Positions 7,524-16,447 of a DNA stretch of 25,874 nucleotides are shown piece after piece (the stretch's first letter is position 1; every line of letters starts with the position of its first letter). Made by a program: the position numbers and the translations under genes. The DNA is from Pseudorhodobacter antarcticus (lineage in GTDB: Bacteria; Pseudomonadota; Alphaproteobacteria; Rhodobacterales; Rhodobacteraceae): assembly GCA_945860375.1 (NCBI GenBank), contig CAMAQR010000048.1, positions 1 through 25,874 on the forward strand, given 5' to 3'. The notes beneath the pieces were generated by a model that saw only the letters and a program-made list of their open reading frames with translations, was not told where the DNA came from and ran no database searches.

Positions 7524-8065
7524 CACGCCGCCCGCGCGGCCAGCGTCCGCAGCGCCACCTCAACCTCGTGCCAGGCCGTGCGCGCCATCGACCGGAACAG
7601 CATCATCTGAAATCCCTGATCGGAAACACGCATCAGCACCATCGACATGTGGTAAAACGGCGTCCGCACCGCAGACCCCACAGGAAACGCCGTCAGACGC
7701 AAATCCAGCGGCACATAGCGCATCAGCGCCGCGCAAGCCTCTGGCCCGTCCAAAGACAGCGTCACCCAGCCACCCGATTGGTCTGTCACCGCCGCCGCCG
7801 CGCCCATCTCCGGGCAAGCCGCTCCGATCAGAAAGGCCTGATCACGGCCCGTCCACAAGATGGTCGCGCCGCCTTTGGACGCGAAGGAATTCACCGCCGG
7901 GAACCCAAGCCCCAAGGGTTTCAACGCCTTGGCCACAGCTTTGTCTTGTCCCGGATAAAGCGCGATGGAGGTGACCATCCCCGGATCAACCTGTGACAAG
8001 GTGGTCCCCGCCACGATCAGCGGTTTGCGCCCTTCAAGCGCCGTTTTTGCGATCAATTCAGGCAC
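7523..8065 (-). CDS. soxG: Sarcosine oxidase gamma subunit
   Basis: SoxG is the small fourth subunit of heterotetrameric sarcosine oxidase; it packs against the alpha subunit's folate-binding region. From GTG at 8065 the product is 180 residues. This start has a strong GGAGGG seven bases upstream and overlaps the soxA stop by eight bases. An in-frame start at 8104 would add 13 residues but lacks such a site. Visible are TKGGATILWTGRDQAFLIG-like core sequence and a WVTLSLDGPEACAALMRYVPLDL stretch, consistent with the GcvT-like fold of the family. Its position directly after soxA confirms the call. Confidence 0.92.
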   Translation of the reverse strand: MPELIAKTALEGRKPLIVAGTTLSQVDPGMVTSIALYPGQDKAVAKALKPLGLGFPAVNSFASKGGATILWTGRDQAFLIGAACPEMGAAAAVTDQSGGWVTLSLDGPEACAALMRYVPLDLRLTAFPVGSAVRTPFYHMSMVLMRVSDQGFQMMLFRSMARTAWHEVEVALRTLAARAA

Positions 8066-10979
8066 GCAACTTCCCTCCATCCTTGTCGTGGAACACCGGA
8101 TCACATACCTCGGCCAGCACGTCGATGCCGCGCAGACGGTCGATCACGCGGATACGCTCTCCGATCCGGGCGCGCCCGTTGGTCAGGAACCCCTGCGCCA
8201 GATATTTGCCGAACATCGGCGAGTAGCCGACCGACGTGGTATAGCCGCTGCTGTTCACCCGGGTCAGGTCCTTGCCCGGCACGAACAAATGCGCGCCGGA
8301 AGTGATCGCCTCGGGCCCCAAAGGCCGGATGCCGACCATCTGCTCGCGGTCCGGGCCAAGCATCCCCGGCCGCGCGGCGGCCAGCTTGCCGATGCAGTCT
8401 TTCTTGCCCGACACCATCTTTTCCATGCCGATGTCATAGGCCGTCACCCGCCCGTGAATTTCGGCATGGGTGATAAAGCCCTTTTCGATCCGCAAGACGT
8501 TCAGCGCTTCCATCCCATATGGCCCGCCGCCCATGGTTTCGGCCCGCGCCACCAGATCGCGGAACAACGCCTCGCCAAATCGTGTCGGCACCGCGACCTC
8601 ATAGCCCTCTTCGCCCGAGAATGAGATGCGGAACAACCGCGCCAGCACCGAGCCAATCTGCACAGTCCCCACCGCCATGAACGGGAAATCCTCGATCGGC
8701 TGATTGAGATAGCCGTTCAGCAGCGCCCGCGCCTTGGGCCCGGCCACCGCAAACTGCGCCCAGGATTCCGTCACCGAAACAAACCGCACATCCCAATCCG
8801 CGCATTCGCTTTGATGCACGAAATCCAGATGCCGCATCACCAGACCCGCCGCCGCCGTGGTGGTGGTCATCAGAAAATGATGCTCCCCCAGCCGCGCCGT
8901 GGTGCCATCGTCCAGCACATAGCCATCGGACCGCAGCATCAACCCATAGCGCACCCGAACCACGGGCAAGGTGCTGAAGGTGTTGGTGTAAACCAAGTCC
9001 AGGAATCGCGCCGCATCGCGGCCCTGAATGTCGATCTTGCCAAGGGTGGACACATCGCAGACCCCCACCGCCTCGCGCACGAACCCGATCTCGCGATCAC
9101 AAGACTCGCGCCAGGTCGTCTCGCCCGGTTTGGGGAAATAGCTGGGCCGGTACCACAGCCCCGCCTCGATCATCGGCGCGCCGCGGTCGCGGCTGGCCTG
9201 ATCAGAGGTCATGAACCGCTGCGGCGCAAAGCCCGCACCCCGGCCCCCGGCCCCCATCGCCGCAATCGACGTCGGGATGAACGGCGGGCGGAAGGTGGTC
9301 GTCCCCGTCTCGGGTATCCCGCGCCCCGTGGTATCTGCCAGCACCGCCAACGCGCCGACGTTGGAATTCTTGCCCTGATCCGGCGCCATGCCTTGCGTGG
9401 TGTAGCGCTTCATATGCTCGACCGAGCGATAGCCTTCCTGTGCGGCCAGCTTCACATCCTTGGTGGTCACGTCATTGGCGAAATCGAGCCAGGCCCGACC
9501 CTTCCCCTTCACCTGCCACAACGGCGTGATCGCATAGGGCAGCCCTTCGGCTGTCGGCACCGACACATCCGTCACCGCCCGGCCCAGCGCCCGCAGGGCC
9601 TGCCCCGCCGCCGCCGCCCCGGCTTGCAAACAGCCCAGCGTGGTGAACTCCCCCGCACAAGCGCCAACGGCCACCAAATTCGGCACCGCCCCCTCGGACG
9701 GCACAAATCCTGCAATTCCGGCATCCCAGCGCGGCCGCCCGTTCAGGTGGCAGGTCAGGTGCAGCGTCGGATTCCAGCCGCCAGACACCGCCAGCAGGTC
9801 AGTCTCCAACTGAAACACCCCCGCCGCATGGGTGCCGGAAATTGAGCGCAACCCAAGCCGGCCCTTGGTGTCCGTCACCTGTGCGCCGACATAAACCGGG
9901 CAATCTTCAACCGCGCTGGCCTCTGGGCGGCTGTCCAGAATGGCCACCACCGGCACGCCCGCCGCCATCAATTGCCGCGCCACTGCCCGCGCGCCGTCGT
10001 TGTTGGCAAACAGCGTCACCCGTTGCCCCGGCACCACGCCGAACTTGTGCAGATAGGTTTGCACAGCCGATGCCAGCATGATCCCCGGACGGTCGTTCAT
10101 CGGAAAGGCAATCGACCGCTCCAACGCCCCGGCCGCCAGCACCGTCCGCGCCGCCGTTATCCGCCAGAAACATTCGCGCGGCAAATAGGGCCGCGCCGAT
10201 TTGTGCAACCCCACCCGCTCCAGCGCCGAGAATTGCCCGCCGTCATAGGCCCCCGTCACCGTGGTGCGCCGCATGATCCGCACATTGGGCAGGCTGGCCA
10301 GTTCCGCCTCGACCGCCGCCAACCAAGCACTGGCAGGCTGCCCATCCAGCAATGCGTCATCCGACAGCAACCGCCCGCCCAGCAACCGGTCTTCCTCGCA
10401 CAAGATCACATCGGCGCCCGACCGCGCCGCCGTCAGCGCCGCCATCAGCCCCGCAGGCCCAGCGCCCACCACCAGCAGATCGCAGAACGCAAAGGCCTTT
10501 TCGTAATGCCCCTCGTCATGCTTGCCCGACAGGCTGCCAAGCCCCGCCGCGCGCCGGATGATCGGCTCGTACAGGCTTTCCCAGAAGGCGCGCGGCCACA
10601 TGAAGGTCTTGTAGTAAAACCCCGCCGACAGAAACGGCGACACCAGATCATTCACCGCCATCAGATCGAAGCGCAACGACGGCCAGCGGTTCTGGCTGCG
10701 CGCGTTCAACCCCTCGAAAATCTCTTGCACAGTCGCCCGTACATTGGGCGTCTGATTGGCCGCCCCCAAGATTTCGACCATCGCGTTCGGCTCTTCCGAC
10801 CCGGCCGTCAAAACCCCACGCGGGCGGTGATACTTGAAGCTGCGCCCCACCAGTTTCACGCCATTGGCCAGCAGCGCCGAAGCCAAAGTGTCGCCCTTGA
10901 AACCCTGATAGCTCTTGCCATCAAACCGGAACCCCACCGGCTTGGTGCGGTCGATCAACCCCTTGCCCTCAATCCTCAT
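8058..10979 (-). CDS. soxA: Sarcosine oxidase alpha subunit
   Basis: SoxA is the large subunit of tetrameric sarcosine oxidase. It binds NAD through a Rossmann domain, and its C-terminal aminomethyltransferase (GcvT-like) domain transfers the one-carbon unit to tetrahydrofolate. The 973-residue product begins with a ferredoxin-like segment (about 1-100, FKGDTLASALLANG, SFKYHRPRGV), then a dinucleotide-binding fold (VVGAGPAGLMAALTAARSG, Gly motif at 172-177), a second nucleotide-binding part around 300, and the GcvT-like half from about 590 to 960 (YFPKPGETTWRESC, GVCDVSTLGKIDIQG). Start ATG 10979 overlaps the soxD stop (ATGA). Length is normal for the family. Confidence 0.97.
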   Translation of the reverse strand: MRIEGKGLIDRTKPVGFRFDGKSYQGFKGDTLASALLANGVKLVGRSFKYHRPRGVLTAGSEEPNAMVEILGAANQTPNVRATVQEIFEGLNARSQNRWPSLRFDLMAVNDLVSPFLSAGFYYKTFMWPRAFWESLYEPIIRRAAGLGSLSGKHDEGHYEKAFAFCDLLVVGAGPAGLMAALTAARSGADVILCEEDRLLGGRLLSDDALLDGQPASAWLAAVEAELASLPNVRIMRRTTVTGAYDGGQFSALERVGLHKSARPYLPRECFWRITAARTVLAAGALERSIAFPMNDRPGIMLASAVQTYLHKFGVVPGQRVTLFANNDGARAVARQLMAAGVPVVAILDSRPEASAVEDCPVYVGAQVTDTKGRLGLRSISGTHAAGVFQLETDLLAVSGGWNPTLHLTCHLNGRPRWDAGIAGFVPSEGAVPNLVAVGACAGEFTTLGCLQAGAAAAGQALRALGRAVTDVSVPTAEGLPYAITPLWQVKGKGRAWLDFANDVTTKDVKLAAQEGYRSVEHMKRYTTQGMAPDQGKNSNVGALAVLADTTGRGIPETGTTTFRPPFIPTSIAAMGAGGRGAGFAPQRFMTSDQASRDRGAPMIEAGLWYRPSYFPKPGETTWRESCDREIGFVREAVGVCDVSTLGKIDIQGRDAARFLDLVYTNTFSTLPVVRVRYGLMLRSDGYVLDDGTTARLGEHHFLMTTTTAAAGLVMRHLDFVHQSECADWDVRFVSVTESWAQFAVAGPKARALLNGYLNQPIEDFPFMAVGTVQIGSVLARLFRISFSGEEGYEVAVPTRFGEALFRDLVARAETMGGGPYGMEALNVLRIEKGFITHAEIHGRVTAYDIGMEKMVSGKKDCIGKLAAARPGMLGPDREQMVGIRPLGPEAITSGAHLFVPGKDLTRVNSSGYTTSVGYSPMFGKYLAQGFLTNGRARIGERIRVIDRLRGIDVLAEVCDPVFHDKDGGKLRA

Positions 10980-11251
10980 GCTTGGGCCCCCTTCTTGCGG
11001 TGCGCGACCAGTTCTGACCCCAGAACCTCATGCGTGATGGTGTTGCGGGTGACGATCATCCAAGCGGTGCAGCCCATCTCGTGATACCAGACATCCCGCG
11101 TGACACCTGCCGGATTGTCGCGCAGGAACAGATGGTTGTCCAAGTCTTCGACCGTGCCCTGATCCGTAGGCCGGTTCAGATAATCTTCGGTGCCATAATA
11201 GTAAAACTCCCGCCGGTCGCGGCTGCCGCAGATGGGGCAAGGTATACGCAT
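10976..11251 (-). CDS. soxD: Sarcosine oxidase delta subunit, zinc protein
   Basis: SoxD is the small zinc-binding subunit of tetrameric sarcosine oxidase. The 91-residue product has the expected zinc ligands: Cys5 and Cys8 (CPICG) and His57 and Cys61 (WYHEMGC). These correspond to the four ligands known in solved SoxD structures. The start is ATG 11251 with GGGGAGAG upstream, 11 bases after soxB ends; the stop overlaps the soxA ATG. No anomalies. Confidence 0.96.
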   Translation of the reverse strand: MRIPCPICGSRDRREFYYYGTEDYLNRPTDQGTVEDLDNHLFLRDNPAGVTRDVWYHEMGCTAWMIVTRNTITHEVLGSELVAHRKKGAQA

Positions 11252-11262
11252 GTCTCTCTCCC

Positions 11263-12513
11263 CTAGTGCAGGTTATGTTGGCTGCCGGTGCCTTCTTCGT
11301 CCATCACATGGCCGGTGCGGAACCGGTCCAGACGAAAGCGCTTGGCAACCTCGTGGCTTTCCCCGGTCGCCATCAGATGCGCCATGCACCAGCCCGACGC
11401 AGGCGCTGCCTTGAAGCCGCCATAGTTCCAGCCCGCGTCCACAAACAGCCCCTGGATATGGGTCTTGTCGATGATAGGCGACCCGTCCGGCGTCATGTCC
11501 ATGATCCCGCCCCAGGACCGCAAAACCTTGGCGCGGCCAATCATCGGCATCAAGGTCATCCCCGCCTCCATCACATGCTCGACCATCGGTAGGTTGCCGC
11601 GCGCGGCGTAGCTGGAATAGAAATCGATGTCTCCGCCGAAGACCAGACCGCCCTTGTCGGACTGGCTGATGTAGAAATGCCCCATCCCGAAAGAGATCAC
11701 CGAGTCAATGATCGGCTTCAGCCCTTCGGTGACAAAAGCCTGCAGCACATGGGACTCAATCGGCAACCGCATCCCCGCCATCGCCGCGACCTGAGACGAC
11801 CGCCCCGCCACCACCATGCCGACCTTTTTCGCCCGGATCGCCCCGCGCGTGGTCTGCACGCCCTGCACAACCCCGTCGACAATATCAATTCCGGTAACTT
11901 CGCAGTTCTGGATCAGATCGACGCCGCGCCGGTCTGCCCCGCGCGCATAGCCCCAAGCCACGGCATCGTGGCGCGCGGTGCCGCCGCGCTTGTGCATCAA
12001 ACCGCCATAGATCGGAAAGCGCGTCTGCTCATAATCCAGATAGGGCGCGAAATCGCGGACCTGCTCGCGCGACCACAGTTCCGCATCATCGCCTTGATTG
12101 ATCATCGCATTGCCGCGCCGCGCCAGAGAATCGCGCTGCCCGTCGGAATGGCACAGCACCAGCTGCCCGCGTTGGGAATGCATGACGTTGTAGTTCAACT
12201 CGGCCTCCAACCCCTCCCACAGCTTCAGGGAATGGCTGTAAAACTCGCTGTTCCCCGGCATGTAGTAATTGGCCCGCACGATCGTGGTGTTGCGCCCGAT
12301 GTTGCCACCGCCCAGATAGCCCTTCTCCAACACCGCAATGTTGGTCAGCCCGTGGTTTTTCGCCAGATAATAGGCCGTGGCCAGCCCGTGCCCGCCGCCA
12401 CCAATGATGATGGCGTCATATTCGGCCTTGGGGACCGGATCGCGCCAAGCCGGTTTCCAGCCCGTGTTGCCGAAAAGCCCCTCGGTGATCACCTTCAAAC
12501 CGGAATAGCGCAT
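11263..12513 (-). CDS. soxB: Sarcosine oxidase beta subunit
   Basis: SoxB carries the non-covalent FAD where sarcosine is oxidised and the covalent FMN that passes electrons to oxygen. From ATG 12513 the product is 416 residues, beginning MRYSGLKVITEGL and GWKPAWR as homologues do; the longer frame from 12639 would run back into the intergenic repeat. The FAD motif GGGGHG is at 38-43, and His174 (in GLMHKRGGTARH) lies at the position of the covalent FMN-binding His known from tetrameric enzymes. First gene of the soxBDAG operon; a GGGGGC motif lies about six bases upstream of the ATG. I see no folate-metabolism genes (such as glyA, purU or folD) next to it in the window. Confidence 0.96.
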   Translation of the reverse strand: MRYSGLKVITEGLFGNTGWKPAWRDPVPKAEYDAIIIGGGGHGLATAYYLAKNHGLTNIAVLEKGYLGGGNIGRNTTIVRANYYMPGNSEFYSHSLKLWEGLEAELNYNVMHSQRGQLVLCHSDGQRDSLARRGNAMINQGDDAELWSREQVRDFAPYLDYEQTRFPIYGGLMHKRGGTARHDAVAWGYARGADRRGVDLIQNCEVTGIDIVDGVVQGVQTTRGAIRAKKVGMVVAGRSSQVAAMAGMRLPIESHVLQAFVTEGLKPIIDSVISFGMGHFYISQSDKGGLVFGGDIDFYSSYAARGNLPMVEHVMEAGMTLMPMIGRAKVLRSWGGIMDMTPDGSPIIDKTHIQGLFVDAGWNYGGFKAAPASGWCMAHLMATGESHEVAKRFRLDRFRTGHVMDEEGTGSQHNLH

Positions 12514-12638
12514 GCGCAAGCCCCCATATTCGAACGGGAGTGAACCCGCTTTGTCTTGCTTATTCAACAGCCAAACCGCAATGGCTGTGCCATCTGCGAC
12601 AATCGGTGTCGCAAGCCTTGCCGCGCCGCGCCCGTTCA

Positions 12639-12741
12639 CATTGGTCCAAATATCCCCGCCGGAGGCTTCCTGCCCGTGTTGCAGGTGCCTCCGGCTGGCC
12701 GGACTCCCGAAATCCCGGCCTGATATTCAAGCCAGGATGAA
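12639..12741. repeat. Palindromic intergenic repeat, copy A
   Basis: The stretch begins CATTGGTCCAAATATCCCC and ends with GATATTCAAGCCAGGATGAA, the degenerate inverse complement, with an inner stem CCGGAGGC/GCCTCCGG. It shares both ends with the element at 20283-20365. It lies just after the dehydrogenase stop on that gene's strand, so it may act as its terminator, ahead of the soxB start. Confidence 0.7.
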
Positions 12742-12747
12742 ACCGGC

Positions 12748-14181
12748 CTACAGCCCTTTCGACTTGTAGGTTGCGGCAATCCGGCTGATCGACACGATAT
12801 AGGCCGCCACCCGCAGATCGCCCACTTCGGGCCGCCCGTGCCAGATTTCGCGCATCGCCTGATAGGCCGTGCGCATGGTGTCATCGAGGCCCGACCGCAC
12901 CAATGCCAACTCGTCTGACCCTTGCAGGAACTGTTTCTTGAAATCGGGTGTCAACTGCCAGCCCAGATTCTGATCCGCAGACAACCGCTCCAACTCTTGC
13001 ACCAGCATGCGCGAGCGCCCTTCCTCGGCGCGGCGCTGCATGCGGCCAAAGCGGATATGCGACAGGTTCTTGACCCATTCAAAGTAAGACACCGTCACCC
13101 CGCCCGCATTGGCATACATGTCAGGGATGATCACACAGCCCCTTTCGCGCAAGATCGCATCGGCACCGTAAGTGATCGGGCCATTCGCCGCCTCGACGAT
13201 CAGCGGTGCTTTGATCCGCGCGGCATTGCCAAGGTTGATCACCCCTTCCAGCGCCGCGGGGATCAAGATGTCACACTCCATCTCCAATGCCGCCGCCCCG
13301 CCCGGCAGATGCGTGGCGCGCGGATAGCCCGCCAGCAAGCCGCCATTGGCGTTCATCCATTGGCGCACATCTTCGACGTCGAGCCCGGCATCCGTCACCA
13401 AGGCCCCGTCGCGTTCGATGATGGCGATGACCTTGGCACCGTCTTCTTCCGACAGGAACTTCGCCGCGTGATAGCCCACATTGCCCAAGCCCTGCACCAC
13501 AACGCGCTTGCCATCCAACCCGCCAGACAGCCCCGCCTGCGCCGCATCTTCGCTGTGACGGAAAAACTCGCGCAGCGCATATTGCACGCCGCGACCCGTC
13601 GCCTCGACCCGGCCTTGGATACCGCCCGCATGGGGCGGCTTGCCGGTGACGCAGGCCTTGGCGTTGATGTCTGTCGTGTTCATCCGCGCGTATTGGTCGG
13701 CGATCCAGGCCATTTCCCGCTCTCCGGTGCCCATATCGGGCGCAGGCACGTTTTGCGCCGGGTGGATCAGGTCGCGCTTGATCAGCTCATAGGCGAAACG
13801 GCGGGTGATCTGCTCCAGCTCGTGCTCGTCCCAGGCGCGGGGATCAATGCACAACCCGCCCTTGGCCCCACCAAACGGCGTTTCCACAAGCGCGCATTTG
13901 TAGGTCATCAGCGCCGCCAGCGCCTCTACCTCATCCTGATTGACGCCCAGTGAATAGCGGATGCCGCCCTTGACCGGCTCCATATGTTCGGAATGCACTG
14001 ACCGATAGCCCACAAACGTCTCGATCTTGCCGCGCAACCGCACGCCGAATCGCACCGTGTAGGTGGAGTTGCAGACGCGGATCTTTTCTTCCAGACCCGG
14101 ACCGAGGTCCATCAAGGCTGTGGCGCGTTTGAACATCATATCGACAGATTCGCGGAAACTTGGTTCCCCTGCGACGCTCAT
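12748..14181 (-). CDS. Glu/Leu/Phe/Val family dehydrogenase (probable glutamate dehydrogenase)
   Basis: The enzyme oxidatively deaminates an amino acid (or aminates its keto acid) with NAD(P). The 477-residue protein shows the family motifs: KGGIRYSLGV (71-80), MTYKCALVETPFGGAKGGL (92-110; Lys107 matches the catalytic lysine in GGAKGG), PAPDMGTG (146-153, with the proton-donor Asp) and a Rossmann GLGNVGYHAAKFL near 230. The length exceeds the usual ~420-450 residues, partly through a loop around 170-190. Start ATG 14181 has a strong GGGAGG. It is read toward soxB, separated by about 230 bases and an intergenic repeat. Substrate (glutamate or branched-chain/phenylalanine) is not certain. Confidence 0.9.
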   Translation of the reverse strand: MSVAGEPSFRESVDMMFKRATALMDLGPGLEEKIRVCNSTYTVRFGVRLRGKIETFVGYRSVHSEHMEPVKGGIRYSLGVNQDEVEALAALMTYKCALVETPFGGAKGGLCIDPRAWDEHELEQITRRFAYELIKRDLIHPAQNVPAPDMGTGEREMAWIADQYARMNTTDINAKACVTGKPPHAGGIQGRVEATGRGVQYALREFFRHSEDAAQAGLSGGLDGKRVVVQGLGNVGYHAAKFLSEEDGAKVIAIIERDGALVTDAGLDVEDVRQWMNANGGLLAGYPRATHLPGGAAALEMECDILIPAALEGVINLGNAARIKAPLIVEAANGPITYGADAILRERGCVIIPDMYANAGGVTVSYFEWVKNLSHIRFGRMQRRAEEGRSRMLVQELERLSADQNLGWQLTPDFKKQFLQGSDELALVRSGLDDTMRTAYQAMREIWHGRPEVGDLRVAAYIVSISRIAATYKSKGL

Positions 14182-14532
14182 GGTGATCCTCCCTTAATGC
14201 CGATCGCCGGCAGGGTGCATCATACACCCAAGTGAAAGCCTAACAGCTGTGCATAATTATTCAGCACGCATTGGTGGATGATTTTGGGCCATTCTGACCC
14301 AGATGTGATTCGGTGTCGCGCAAATCGGTCAAATTGCGGCGTATTCGGGGCGCGAGATCGTTCTTGCAATTCCGACAATCCTGCCCCCCTGCCCGCACCG
14401 TTTCCAGCCTGCCCCGACATGTCGCAGCCCTGCCGCCTTCGCCATAATTTCGCCACATCTTTTGGGCAGCGAAGTGGCGAAAGAGTGTGTTTGCGGGGGC
14501 AACGCTCTGGCGTGTTTGGTGAGGAAAAGATC
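14182..14532. other. Divergent intergenic region, dehydrogenase / VWA operon
   Basis: These 351 bases separate two divergently transcribed genes and must hold both promoters. On the dehydrogenase side there is a possible -10 TATGAT on the minus strand (near 14220) within GGGTG/CACCC arms, and an AT-rich dyad GTGC-ATAATTAT-TCA-GCAC (14249-14267). On the plus side are repeated TTCGCCA boxes (separate entry). I find no gene here. Confidence 0.4.
14439..14482. promoter_or_regulatory. Triple TTCGCCA box upstream of the VWA operon
   Basis: TTCGCCA occurs at 14439 and 14449 as direct repeats 10 bp apart, and the reverse form TGGCGAA at 14475. The second and third are the core of a perfect nine-base inverted repeat TTTCGCCAC/GTGGCGAAA with a 17-base spacer. 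The spacing of one helical turn and the place 50-95 bases before the start codon suggest an activator or repressor site. The regulator is unknown. Confidence 0.45.
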
Positions 14533-16134
14533 ATGGTGCGTGCGAACTCCCCCCGCTATCTGGCCCGGTTTGGCAAATCCGAAGACGGGTCGCTGACCGT
14601 GTTTGCGCTGATGCTGTTCATCTTGATGGTCATCATGACCGGGATCGCCATTGACGTCACACGCTATGAAACCGCCCGCACGGCGCTGCAAAACACATTG
14701 GACCGTTGCACCCTGATGGCGGCGTCGCTGGATCAACGCCTGACGCCCGAAACGGTGGTGCGCGATTGCGTTGCCAAAGCGGGCCTTGCCGACCAGTTGG
14801 AGCATGTCGAAGTCACCAGCACCGCCAATCGCCGCGAAGTGAAATCCATCGGTCGTGCCGATTCCAATCCGTTTTTCATGCATATGATCGGCGTTGAAGA
14901 AATGGACGCTTTGGCGGGATCCGCGGCGGAACAAAGCATCACCAATATCGAACTTGCGCTGGTGCTCGATGTGTCCGGCTCGATGCAGGGCGACAAGATC
15001 GCCAATCTGAAAACCGCCGCCAGCGCCTTTGTCGACACCGTCCTGGCCGCTGACACCGACAACCGCCTGTCGATTGCTTTGGTGCCCTATAACGGACAGG
15101 TCAATCTTGGGCCGGCCCTGCGCAACCAGTACAACGCCACCCACGCGCATGGCGTCGCCAATGTGAACTGCATTGATCTGCCGGCCACGGCTTTTGACAC
15201 GACCAGCCTGTCGGCCGCCACCGCGATGCCAATGACGGGCAATGTGGACAGCTTTTCCAACACCTGGATGACCTCGGGCTATCTGAGCCGCTCCGATGGC
15301 TGGGCAGTGCCACACCCTTTGAACAAATGGTGCCCGCCCTCGGCCACCAACATCGTCCGGCTGCCAAACAACAACGCCGACACCCTGAAAGGTCAGATCA
15401 ACGCCTTGACGGCCATCGGTGCCACCTCGATCAACGCCGGACTGAAATGGGGCATGACGCTGCTGGACCCCGCCTCGCGCGGCGTGATGGCCGGAGCCGC
15501 CCAGATGCCCGCCGCTTTTGCCGGTCGCCCGTTTGACTACTCCGACAACAACGCGATGAAGATCATCGTTCTGATGACCGATGGCCAGCATTTTGCCGAA
15601 GAGCGTCTGAACCCCGGATTTCGCACCGAAACCTCGCCGATCTGGCGCAGTTTGGGGGACGGCCAGTATTCGATCCGGCACGCCACCCGTCCGGGCCCCG
15701 ACAAATTCTGGGTGCCGCATCGCTCTGCCTGGCAAGCCACCGCCTGGAACAATGGGGCTGGAACCGACCAATTGGAGTGGAATCAGGTTTGGGCAGCCCA
15801 ACGCATGTCCTATGTCGCCTGGCAGTTCTACGGCCGCGCCTTGGGCAGCGACGGGGGCACGATGCTTGCCGCCCATAACGCTGCAATGGCCACCTTCCGC
15901 ACCCAGACCGCCACCACCGACATGGACACCCAGTTGCAGGCCGTCTGCACCATGGCCAAGGATCAGGATGTCATCATCTACGGCATCGCCTTCGAGGCCC
16001 CCGTGGCAGGCCAGATCCAGATCGCCAGTTGCGCCAGTTCCGAGGCGCATTACTTCAACGCACAAGGCCTGGAAATCGCCAGCGCGTTCAACGCGATTGC
16101 CAACAACATCACCCAGTTGAAACTGACCCAATAA
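14533..16134 (+). CDS. TadG-like membrane-anchored von Willebrand A protein (copy 1)
   Basis: The 533-residue protein has a cytoplasmic tip, one hydrophobic segment with the Flp pilus-assembly TadE/G-like signature (GSLTVFALMLFILMVIMTG, about 19-40), then a large periplasmic von Willebrand A domain. The metal-ion-dependent adhesion site is complete: DVSGSM at 146-151, a Thr in NLKTAA, and Asp in LMTDG. Four cysteines (NVNCI, KWCPP, AVCTM, IASCASS) are matched in the second copy, suggesting disulfides. I chose ATG 14533 because it has GAGG nine bases upstream and starts just before the membrane segment; a frame from 14278 has no such site. Probably part of pilus or surface assembly; actual role unknown. 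Confidence 0.88.
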   Translation: MVRANSPRYLARFGKSEDGSLTVFALMLFILMVIMTGIAIDVTRYETARTALQNTLDRCTLMAASLDQRLTPETVVRDCVAKAGLADQLEHVEVTSTANRREVKSIGRADSNPFFMHMIGVEEMDALAGSAAEQSITNIELALVLDVSGSMQGDKIANLKTAASAFVDTVLAADTDNRLSIALVPYNGQVNLGPALRNQYNATHAHGVANVNCIDLPATAFDTTSLSAATAMPMTGNVDSFSNTWMTSGYLSRSDGWAVPHPLNKWCPPSATNIVRLPNNNADTLKGQINALTAIGATSINAGLKWGMTLLDPASRGVMAGAAQMPAAFAGRPFDYSDNNAMKIIVLMTDGQHFAEERLNPGFRTETSPIWRSLGDGQYSIRHATRPGPDKFWVPHRSAWQATAWNNGAGTDQLEWNQVWAAQRMSYVAWQFYGRALGSDGGTMLAAHNAAMATFRTQTATTDMDTQLQAVCTMAKDQDVIIYGIAFEAPVAGQIQIASCASSEAHYFNAQGLEIASAFNAIANNITQLKLTQ

Positions 16135-16447
16135 CACCCAATCGCCCAGCCAAAGCGGTGCCCCATGCGCAATTCCACCGATTCGAGTCGCCTGACTTTG
16201 CCCCGCGCCGCCTTGGCCGATGCGACAAAACCTGCGCGTGATTGTTGCCAGCCCGGCACTTCAGCCAAGCATATCCTGCGACTGTTTCCTTCGCCTCCCG
16301 CACCGCCATCTTCTGTCCATATTGACCTGCCGACCCGCCACACTCTCGACAAAGGCGTCAGCGCAACTGTCGGGTGGAAGTGTCTTTCTGCCTTCGACAG
16401 CCTTGCGCACAGCGTCGGGCGGGTCGGAATGGAATTGGGGAATGCCG
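16135..16447 (+). other. 313-base spacer between the two VWA genes
   Basis: I find no gene here, although an open frame runs through it in phase with the downstream gene. There is no close copy of the TTCGCCA boxes seen before copy 1. Related segments TCTCGACAAAG and CTTCGACAGC occur near 16347 and 16398, but I cannot assign a promoter. The size suggests that the second VWA gene may have its own promoter rather than depending on read-through. Confidence 0.35.

Noticed and set aside
14329..16137. A 602-residue open frame on the minus strand opposite the first VWA gene
   Set aside because: It mirrors the codon pattern of the high-GC plus-strand gene, has no family motif and no credible start; the plus strand carries clear domains.
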